A stretch of 64,000 nt of DNA, taken from contig NZ_LMKK01000001.1 in the NCBI RefSeq assembly GCF_001421485.1, forward strand, positions 1,102,361-1,166,360, written 5' to 3'. The translations under genes and the position numbers were made by a program. Shown piece after piece: positions 58,124 through 64,000 of the stretch. The notes beneath the pieces are model-generated. The model searched no databases. It saw only the letters and a program-made list of their open reading frames with translations, and was not told where the DNA came from. Position 1 is the first letter of the stretch; the number at the start of each line of letters is the position of its first letter. This stretch comes from Agreia sp. Leaf210 (GTDB lineage: Bacteria > Actinomycetota > Actinomycetes > Actinomycetales > Microbacteriaceae).

Positions 58124-59716
58124 CTAGGTGAGGTTCTCGCCCGGCTTCGGCGGCTTGTGCATGTCGAGCGCGGACTCCTCTGCGTCGATGAACGCGAGGG
58201 TCGTCTTGACCGCGCGCTCCTGGTAGCGACCCTCGGATCGGGCGTCGAGCACAGCCTGCCGTTCGGCCTGCACCATCATGCGACGCAGCCTGTTGTACGA
58301 CGCGGGGCGGGTCTCGCGATCGGCCTCAGGTGGGTTCTCGAGCGCCTCCGCGAGGAATCGCGCGTTCGTGCGCAGCCGCTCCACGACGCCGGGCTCCACT
58401 CCGTCGAGCTCCTGCTGCTCGAGGAGGTCGAGTCCCGCGGTCTGCGCCTCCGCCATGAGCCGCTGCGTCTCACCGCGCTCCTGTTCGACATCGGGCGGGG
58501 GCAGCCGGAGTTTGCGGATGATCCACGGCAGCGCCAGCCCCTCGACCAGGGTTCCGGCCACGACGACGAACGCCAAGAACTGCAAAAACTCCCGATTCGG
58601 CGTCTCTTCGGGCAGAAGGAAGGCGGCCGCGAGCGTCACCACTCCCCGGATGCCCGCGAACGACACCGCGATACCGGTGCGCCAACTCCAGCCCCGGCCG
58701 CGCAACCACTGGGGGCCGAACCGGTACACCGAGGTGGTGATGAGCATCCACACCACGCGAGACACCACGAGCGCGAGCAGGATGATCGCGGAGATGCCGA
58801 CCGTCGTCCAGAAGCCCGGGCCCGAGTCGACGACGCCGTCGAAGATCTCGGCCAGGGCGAGGCCCATGAGCAGGAAGACGGCGTTCTCGAGCAGGAACTG
58901 GATCGTGCGCCAGTTGATCGACTCGGCGATGCGCGCCTCGGCCGTCTGGATGACCGGTGACCGGTATCCGAGGAAGAGGCCGGCGACGACGACGGCCAGA
59001 ACGCCGGAGCCGTGGAACAGCTGCGCCGGAATGAACGCGAGATAGGGCGTGACCAGCGACAGGCTCGTGTCGAGCACGGGCGCACGCAGCTGCTGCCGGA
59101 TCTTCGAGAGCACCCACCCGACGCCGAGTCCGACCGCGACCCCCACGACCACGGCGATCACGAAGTCGGCTGCGACCATCCACGGATTGATGATGCTGAC
59201 CATCGCGAGGATGGCCGCGTTGAGGGCGACCAGGGCGGTGGCGTCGTTCAGCAGGCTCTCGCCCTCGAGCACGGTCACGAGTCGCCGGGGCAGGCCCAGG
59301 CGACCGGCCACGGCCGTCACGGCCACGGCATCCGTCGGCGCGACCACCGCGCCGAATGCGAACGCGGCGGCCAGCGAGATCGCCGGAATGACGAGCCACG
59401 CGGCGAAGCCCACGACCACCACGGTGAACGCGACGAGGCCCACCGACAGAAGCAGGATGCCGTCGCGCCGGGCGCGAACGTCGACGAACGACGTGCGGAT
59501 GGCCGCCGCGAAGAGCAGCGGGGGCAGCAGTCCGTAGAGGATCAGATCGGGTTCGATCTCGAGATGCGGAACGCCGGGGATGAACGAGGCCACAGCCCCG
59601 ACCAGCACGAGCGACACGGGAGCAGACCAGCCGATGCGCTTCGTCAGCCCGCTGACCGCGACGGTCACGACCACGAAGGACACGATCCAGATGATCGCGA
59701 CAACCGAGTCCTGCAT
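58124..59716 (-). CDS. CPA1-family Na+/H+ antiporter
   Basis: A 530-residue protein. About 12 helices span residues 1-410, including the ion site APTDAVAVTAVAGRLGLPRR and ESLLNDATALVALN (Asn-Asp pair) and FAGIRGVVTLAAAFLLP. A soluble, charged C-terminal tail (about 420-530) follows. It exports Na+ (or other cations) against protons for pH and salt homeostasis. Confidence 0.92.
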   Translation of the reverse strand: MQDSVVAIIWIVSFVVVTVAVSGLTKRIGWSAPVSLVLVGAVASFIPGVPHLEIEPDLILYGLLPPLLFAAAIRTSFVDVRARRDGILLLSVGLVAFTVVVVGFAAWLVIPAISLAAAFAFGAVVAPTDAVAVTAVAGRLGLPRRLVTVLEGESLLNDATALVALNAAILAMVSIINPWMVAADFVIAVVVGVAVGLGVGWVLSKIRQQLRAPVLDTSLSLVTPYLAFIPAQLFHGSGVLAVVVAGLFLGYRSPVIQTAEARIAESINWRTIQFLLENAVFLLMGLALAEIFDGVVDSGPGFWTTVGISAIILLALVVSRVVWMLITTSVYRFGPQWLRGRGWSWRTGIAVSFAGIRGVVTLAAAFLLPEETPNREFLQFLAFVVVAGTLVEGLALPWIIRKLRLPPPDVEQERGETQRLMAEAQTAGLDLLEQQELDGVEPGVVERLRTNARFLAEALENPPEADRETRPASYNRLRRMMVQAERQAVLDARSEGRYQERAVKTTLAFIDAEESALDMHKPPKPGENLT

Positions 59717-59779
59717 GTGGCCCTCCCTACGCGTCGATCGAGTAGGCCGCCCGCGGCCGTATCGAGATCATGAACCGTT

Positions 59780-60136
59780 CTACTGGTTCAACAATTCCTG
59801 CCAGTCGGCGGGTACACGCCCCGCCGGCCCGGGAACGGGCTGATCGAGCGGGTGGCTGTCGGGAGCGGCGAGCTTCGGAGCCCCGTCGTAGTACTCGTTG
59901 GTCTCGAAGCTCCACACCCAGTCCTCGCCGGGCTCGAAGCTCTGAATGATCGGGTGGCCCGTCGCGGCTCCGTGCTTCGACGCGTGCTGGTTCGGCGAGC
60001 TGTCGCAGCAGCCGACGTGCCCGCATTGCACGCAGCGGCGCAGGTGGAACCACCACTGATCGTCGGTGTCGAGACACTCCACACAGCCGGTGCCACTCGG
60101 CGGCACAGTCGGATCGACTCCTGGAATCGCGCTCAT
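59780..60136 (-). CDS. UBP-type zinc finger protein
   Basis: A 118-residue protein. The zinc ligands are laid out as GCVECLDTDDQWWFHLRRC, VQCGHVGCCDSSPNQHASKH and TGHPIIQSFEPGEDWVW, the bacterial ZnF-UBP pattern. ATG 60136 is followed by a short Pro-rich N-terminus. In eukaryotes the domain binds ubiquitin C-termini; the bacterial role is unknown. The 115 bp upstream (60137-60251) contain a small hairpin, GCACAT-GCA-ATGTGC, and nothing else recognisable. Confidence 0.88.
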   Translation of the reverse strand: MSAIPGVDPTVPPSGTGCVECLDTDDQWWFHLRRCVQCGHVGCCDSSPNQHASKHGAATGHPIIQSFEPGEDWVWSFETNEYYDGAPKLAAPDSHPLDQPVPGPAGRVPADWQELLNQ

Positions 60137-60251
60137 AGTTCTCCCCGTTCTCCCCTGGCGAAGCACATGCAATGTGCCACCCAGGATAGTGGCGAGACCC
60201 TTCTCCGTGACTGTCCCCCTTGCGGACAGCCGGCACCTGTTGATCCGAGCG

Positions 60252-60797
60252 TCACCACTCGCTGGGTGCGGGCGCCTTCGTCGCGGGCAGCGCCGTGGTC
60301 TGGCCCCACTCGTGCAGCCATTCCGGAACCGTGACGGTCTCGGGAATCGGGCCCACGGCATCCAGAAGCTCGGGCATCGGAACGATGCCGCCGGCGCGCT
60401 TGAGGAAGCGCCCGCGGATGAAAGCGTGCGCGTAGATCTCGCCGTCGACCGTGAAGCGCTGTTCGACGTAGACCGCCTTCTCGTCGAACCCGAGCACGCG
60501 AGACTCCACGTCGAAACGTTGCCAGAGGGTCAGCGACTTGCGAAAGCTGATCGTCTCGGCGACGACGACGGGGTACCAGCCGCGCCGATTGACGATCGAC
60601 CAGATTCCGCTGCGCACGAGCATGTCGAGCCGCCCCAAATCGAGGATCGAGAGGTAGACCCCGTTGTTCATGTGCTTGAAGACGTCGAGGTCGGTGGGCA
60701 GCACGCGAAAGGGCGTGGAGGCGACGTCGAACGTTCCCACGCGACGCCTCGACCGGGCGCGCCACTGGTACCAGACCGTGCGGAAGAAGAGGTGCAT
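60252..60797 (-). CDS. Acyl-CoA thioesterase-like protein (hot-dog fold)
   Basis: A 181-residue protein. The hot-dog thioesterase core is FRVLPTDLDVFKHMNNGVYL, with the MNN-type active-site turn, followed by VAETISFRKSLTLWQRF and YVEQRFTVDGEIYAHAFIRG. It belongs to the 4HBT/Them-like group. TAGATT on the minus strand (60809-60804) lies 6 nt before the ATG, so it is probably leaderless. It is divergent from an SDR gene. Confidence 0.83.
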   Translation of the reverse strand: MHLFFRTVWYQWRARSRRRVGTFDVASTPFRVLPTDLDVFKHMNNGVYLSILDLGRLDMLVRSGIWSIVNRRGWYPVVVAETISFRKSLTLWQRFDVESRVLGFDEKAVYVEQRFTVDGEIYAHAFIRGRFLKRAGGIVPMPELLDAVGPIPETVTVPEWLHEWGQTTALPATKAPAPSEW

Positions 60798-60838
60798 CCC
60801 CCGAATCTAGCCTCCCAGAACAGACGTACGCTTGATCA

Positions 60839-61813
60839 ATGACAACGACACCCCAGCACGCGCTTCCCTCCGGATTCACCGACCGTTCCACGGCGAGCGA
60901 CGTGCTGGCCGGCATCGATCTCGTGGGCAAGACGGCCATCGTCACGGGCGGGTACTCCGGGCTCGGCATCGAGACGGTCGCCGCGCTGTCGGATGCCGGT
61001 GCGCGCGTCGTCGTGCCGGCTCGCCGCCCCGATGTGGCGCGGCAGACCCTGGATGCGCGAGGCCTCTCCGAGGTCGAGGTCGACACGCTCGATCTCTCGG
61101 ATCTTGCGAGCGTTCGAGCCTTCGCGGAGCGCTTCGTGGCATCGGGGCGGAGCCTCGACATCCTCATCAACAACGCGGCGATCATGGCGTCGCCCGAGGC
61201 GCGCGTCGGCGACGACTGGGAGTCGCAGTTCGCCACCAACCACCTGGGCCACTATGTGCTCACGAATCTTCTGTGGCCCGCGCTCGTCGCTGACGGAGGC
61301 GCCCGCGTGGTTGCTCTCTCGTCGAGCGGTCACAAGCTCAGCCCGATGCGCTTCGACGACCCGCAGTTCACCTCGGGCTACGACAAGTGGCAGGCCTATG
61401 GCCAGGCGAAGACGGCCGACAGCCTGTTCGCCGTGCAGCTGGATGCGCTGGGTCAATCGCAGGGCGTCAGGGCATTCGCGGCGCACCCGGGCGGCATCAT
61501 GACCGAGCTGCAGCGCCACCTGCCCCGCGAGGAGATGATCGCCTCGGGCTGGATCACCGAAGACGGCACCGTGAACGAGCGCTTCAAGACACCGGCGCAG
61601 GGTGCGGCCACCTCGACATGGGCGGCCACGTCACCGCAGCTCGAGGGAATGGGCGGCGTGTACTGCGAGGACTGCGACATCGCCGAGCCGACCGTCGCCG
61701 GCAGCCCGACCGCGCGCTTCGCCGGGGTGGATGCGCACGCGATCGATCGTGACGCGGCCGCCAAGCTGTGGGCGTTGTCGGCCGAGCTCACGGGTGTGAA
61801 CGCGTTCGCGTAG
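60839..61813 (+). CDS. Short-chain dehydrogenase/reductase
   Basis: A 324-residue SDR. The cofactor motif is TAIVTGGYSGLGIETV, then ILINNAAIMA, the catalytic Ser in VVALSSSGHKLS and Tyr-Lys in YGQAKTADSLFAVQL. The long form resembles retinol-dehydrogenase/WW-oxidoreductase-like SDRs. TACGCT (60827-60832) lies 6 nt before the ATG. The substrate is unknown. Confidence 0.88.
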   Translation: MTTTPQHALPSGFTDRSTASDVLAGIDLVGKTAIVTGGYSGLGIETVAALSDAGARVVVPARRPDVARQTLDARGLSEVEVDTLDLSDLASVRAFAERFVASGRSLDILINNAAIMASPEARVGDDWESQFATNHLGHYVLTNLLWPALVADGGARVVALSSSGHKLSPMRFDDPQFTSGYDKWQAYGQAKTADSLFAVQLDALGQSQGVRAFAAHPGGIMTELQRHLPREEMIASGWITEDGTVNERFKTPAQGAATSTWAATSPQLEGMGGVYCEDCDIAEPTVAGSPTARFAGVDAHAIDRDAAAKLWALSAELTGVNAFA

Positions 61814-61849
61814 CGAACTCCTGCCGAGGCTCCTCGCGCCAACGCTCGC

Positions 61850-62569
61850 TCAGATGACGATTCCGCCCGAGACGGGCACTGTCGCGCCCGTCATGAACGT
61901 CGACTGAGAGACCCAGTACACGACGTCGGCGATCTCCTGAGGCTCAGCCACGCGTCGCATCGGGGTGGCCTGCTGCATGGTCTCTTGGGCTTCGGCGCTG
62001 GCGTCGGTGAACATGTCCGTGCGGGTGGGCCCCGGGGAGACGATATTGATTCGGAACCGTGACGCGTACTCCTGCGAGACGGTACGCACGAAGCCCTCGA
62101 GTCCCGCCTTGGCGGCGGTGTAGTTGGCTTGACCGACGTGTCCGAGTCGCGCGCTGACTGACGAGAGCAGCACGATGGAGCCCCCTCGGGCGATCTTGGA
62201 TGCTGCCGCCCGGACCACGTGCATCGGGCCGACGAGGTTCGTGGCGAGAACCGCGTCGATGTCGTCGTCCGACATGCGCACGAGGGGGCCGTCGCGGGTG
62301 ATCCCCGAGGCGACCACGACGACATCCGGCTTGCCGCCCTTGGCGACGAAGGCGAAGAGTTCCGCGATCTGAGCGGGCTCCGTGATGTCGAGCTCGAATC
62401 CTTCGACCCCGCTCGGCGTGCCTCCGCCCCGGTGGGTGCCGACGACATGGTGACCATGGGCCGCGAAGATCGACGCGATCGCGGCTCCGATACCTCGGGA
62501 TGCGCCGATCACCACGACGGTCTTCGGCGCGTCCGCCGCCTGGGATTCCGGGATGCCTCGTTCGTTCAC
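61850..62569 (-). CDS. FabG-like short-chain dehydrogenase/reductase
   Basis: A 239-residue SDR. TVVVIGASRGIGAAIASIFA binds the cofactor. VVVASGITRDGPLVRMSDDD replaces the usual NNAG by ASGI and matches FabG-type proteins. Ser in IVLLSSVSARLG and Tyr-Lys in YTAAKAGLEGFVR form the active site. GGAAGGAG lies 9 nt before GTG 62569; an earlier TTG (62578) is less likely. It may be a 3-oxoacyl-ACP reductase of a minor or secondary lipid pathway. Confidence 0.88.
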   Translation of the reverse strand: MNERGIPESQAADAPKTVVVIGASRGIGAAIASIFAAHGHHVVGTHRGGGTPSGVEGFELDITEPAQIAELFAFVAKGGKPDVVVVASGITRDGPLVRMSDDDIDAVLATNLVGPMHVVRAAASKIARGGSIVLLSSVSARLGHVGQANYTAAKAGLEGFVRTVSQEYASRFRINIVSPGPTRTDMFTDASAEAQETMQQATPMRRVAEPQEIADVVYWVSQSTFMTGATVPVSGGIVI

Positions 62570-62600
62570 TGAAACCAACTCCTTCCGCGAATCCGTGTCG

Positions 62601-63068
62601 CTACTGCTCGCCTCGCGTCAGCGACCGGACGCCGTCGATGCGGCCGATCACCGTGAAGCTGCCCGGGTCGACGAGGCGGGCGTGGTAGCGAAGCACATCG
62701 GCGTCGCGCGGGAGGTCGGGGAACGTCGCCGTGAACGAGTAACTGCCGCTGGCGCTCACCGTGCCATCGCCATCGGCGATGTGGTAGTTCGAGAGGATTC
62801 CACTCGACTTGCCGGGCGCGTCGTAGTACACCAACACGAGCGAGCCCGGGGTTCCGGTTCCGGCGAAGCGGATTCCATCGAAGGACGTCTTGTCACTTCC
62901 GCCATAGGTCTTGACGGTGAACGGCGTTGCGGCGACGGCGCTCGGAGCGTGAACGGCGGCGTGTTCCGGAGCGACCGGAGCGGCCTGCGCCTGCGTCGGA
63001 ACGACGATGGCCGCAGCCGTGAGGCCGCAGACGATGGCCGCGCGGGTGAGGGTGAGGATGCGGGACAT
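62601..63068 (-). CDS. Secreted hypothetical protein
   Basis: A 155-residue protein. The signal peptide (MSRILTLTRAAIVCGLTAAA to VPTQAQAAP, cleavage near residue 28) is followed by a small beta-rich domain: FTVKTYGGSDKTSFDGIRFA, SLVLVYYDAPGKSSGIL, SGSYSFTATFPDLPRDADVL. It looks like an Ig-like/beta-sandwich extracellular module. AAGGAG precedes ATG 63068. The family is not recognised. It is divergent from the glycosyltransferase gene, with palindromes between. Confidence 0.7.
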   Translation of the reverse strand: MSRILTLTRAAIVCGLTAAAIVVPTQAQAAPVAPEHAAVHAPSAVAATPFTVKTYGGSDKTSFDGIRFAGTGTPGSLVLVYYDAPGKSSGILSNYHIADGDGTVSASGSYSFTATFPDLPRDADVLRYHARLVDPGSFTVIGRIDGVRSLTRGEQ

Positions 63069-63090
63069 GAGGCTCCTTGTGGGGTGCGGT

Positions 63091-63158
63091 CTGTCGAATC
63101 GACAGATCCTGCGGGACACGACATGATGATGGTAGACGATTCGACAGACGATCGTCTA
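63091..63158. promoter_or_regulatory. Palindromes in the secreted-protein / glycosyltransferase promoter region
   Basis: CTGTCGA-A-TCGACAG (63091-63105) is a perfect 7-1-7 palindrome. TAGACGAT (63133-63140) and ATCGTCTA (63151-63158) form an 8-10-8 inverted repeat, inside which AGACGATCGTCT (63146-63157) is a perfect 12-bp palindrome. TCGACAGA recurs at both sites. They suggest two binding sites for one dimeric regulator. Confidence 0.65.
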
Positions 63159-63214
63159 GTGAAAAATCGGATGCGCAGGCTTTCGACATCCGCGGCCAGA
63201 TTGGAGCGCAGGCG

Positions 63215-64000
63215 ATGGTGACAACCCCGAGTCGACCCCTGCACATCGTTTTCTCGTTTCCTCGAGGCAGGGGGCACCTCGCTCCTCTGCTGCCGATCGC
63301 CCGGCAGGCCGAAGCCTCCGGTCATCAGACCGCTCTGATCGGCGCTCGAGAACCCGTGCTCGAGCAGACGGGATTCACTCGACTCTGCCCCCGGGACATC
63401 CGGCTGCCATCGAGCACGATCGGCACTGGCTCGATGAGGTCGTTCGACCCGAAGCGGGTGCTGCAGAGGGTGGAAGAGGTCTTTCTCGGCACGGCCGCGT
63501 ATGGCGCCTTGATCGACGTGCACCAGCTTCTGACCGAGTGGCCCGCCGACATCCTCGTGTGCAGCGAGTTCGACTTCGGTGCGATGACCGCGGCCGAGGA
63601 GGCGGGGGTCCCGTGCGTCGTCGTGACCGCGTTCGCCACCGCGAGCAACTCGTGGAAGGACTCCATCCGCGTACCGATCCAGCAGCTTCGCTTCGCGGCG
63701 GGGCTTGCGGCGGACCCGCATCTGAGCATGTTGGACGGCGCGCTGACGGTGGTGCCCGCCACAGCTTCGATGCGCCCCGACACGGATTTCGGCGGCCCCG
63801 TGATGCGCCTCCGACCCACGCCCCTCGAGATCGACGCCCCGCACCCCGCGGCGGCGTGGTTTCGAGCTGGTGACGAGGCCATTCGCATCTACGTCACCCT
63901 CGGCACCGAGTTCAATACGAGCTCCGGCGACCTGTTCACCCGCATTCTCGAGGGAGTCGGCGATCTACCCGCTCGAATCCTGGTCACCACCGGCCCGTGG
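63215..64000 (+). CDS. GT1-family glycosyltransferase (3' end outside window)
   Basis: Open from ATG 63215 through the window edge (262 codons). LHIVFSFPRGRGHLAPLLPI with the N-terminal His-containing loop, ILVCSEFDFGAMTAAEEAGV and IRIYVTLGTEFNTSSGDL are typical of UDP-glycosyltransferases of the macrolide/MGT type. The donor-binding C-terminal half is missing from the window. GGAG precedes the ATG. It probably glycosylates a small molecule or lipid; the acceptor is unknown. Confidence 0.87.
   Translation, partial: MVTTPSRPLHIVFSFPRGRGHLAPLLPIARQAEASGHQTALIGAREPVLEQTGFTRLCPRDIRLPSSTIGTGSMRSFDPKRVLQRVEEVFLGTAAYGALIDVHQLLTEWPADILVCSEFDFGAMTAAEEAGVPCVVVTAFATASNSWKDSIRVPIQQLRFAAGLAADPHLSMLDGALTVVPATASMRPDTDFGGPVMRLRPTPLEIDAPHPAAAWFRAGDEAIRIYVTLGTEFNTSSGDLFTRILEGVGDLPARILVTTGPW

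Noticed and set aside
60137-60251. Hairpin GCACAT-GCA-ATGTGC as a small RNA or riboswitch
   Set aside because: The stem is only 6 bp and no further conserved structure or terminator can be seen.
1-64000. Frequent GGATGC/GCATCC hexamers on both strands
   Set aside because: Striking to the eye, but most fall on Asp-Ala or Ala-Ser codons and they show no strand preference by inspection. Without a count against a codon-matched background it cannot be called a signal.

Overview
This 64 kb window is high-GC (roughly two thirds G+C by eye) and packed with genes. It reads as chromosome of an actinobacterium, most likely from the family Microbacteriaceae. The reasons are the codon usage, two DUF222/HNH '13E12-type' genes, an actinobacterial Asp23 envelope-stress cluster, a CYP152 peroxygenase, a caa3-type CtaG protein, a small DUF7882-type protein, and many starts with a TANNNT box 6-8 nt upstream (leaderless transcripts). 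I saw no rRNA, tRNA, CRISPR array, integrase, transposase or complete prophage. No gene-free gap exceeds 300 bp.

Layout. 1-6.3 kb: a truncated AraC regulator, a small membrane protein, DUF222-HNH gene 1, an LppP/LprE-like lipoprotein, a PEBP-family protein, and an FCD regulator coupled to an FMN lactate dehydrogenase with a clear operator. 6.3-8.2 kb: a decaying patch with a ppk2 relic, a frameshifted DUF4342 gene and a pentapeptide-repeat protein. 8.3-18.3 kb: sugar catabolism and enzymes (Gfo/Idh/MocA dehydrogenase, TIM-barrel isomerase, CYP152, epoxide hydrolase, AIM24, CtaG, aldo/keto reductase, GH3 beta-glucosidase). 18.5-25 kb: a TetR regulator, an AAA ATPase, a DsbA-like protein without its active-site cysteines, an arginine-catabolic pair (guanidino-modifying enzyme plus RocD) with a divergent Lrp regulator, a small alarmone synthetase and a YtrA-type GntR regulator. 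25.3-31.4 kb: a sugar-type ABC importer, an inositol-monophosphatase-family enzyme, a 2H phosphoesterase and a LacI regulator. These are linked by two copies of one palindrome, GGGAACGTTCCC. 31.4-38.5 kb: a TetR/GNAT pair, a HAD phosphatase, a membrane-bound esterase, a Tat-exported phosphoesterase with a LamG domain, and DUF222-HNH gene 2. 38.7-43.7 kb: a 1655-residue DUF4011-helicase-Vsr-DUF3320 protein of the Hhe antiphage type. 43.7-52.4 kb: an APC permease, PutA, an AlkA-like glycosylase, a Pit phosphate transporter and a YchJ-like protein. 52.5-56.6 kb: an Asp23 stress cluster joined by 4-nt overlaps. 56.7-64 kb: DedA, GNAT, a CPA1 Na+/H+ antiporter, a UBP zinc finger, a thioesterase, two SDRs, a secreted protein and a truncated glycosyltransferase.

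Three observations stand out. First, a 59-bp palindromic repeat occurs three times with identical length and stays open in the same reading frame. One copy sits inside the APC permease gene and adds about 20 residues without breaking it, in the manner of Rickettsia palindromic elements. Second, the two very divergent DUF222-HNH genes share a gap-free leader of about 107 bp carrying a perfect DnaA box. Third, the LacI-type palindrome ties an ABC importer to an IMPase-family phosphatase and a 2H phosphoesterase, which suggests an uncharacterised route for importing and dephosphorylating a (cyclic) phosphodiester sugar or polyol.
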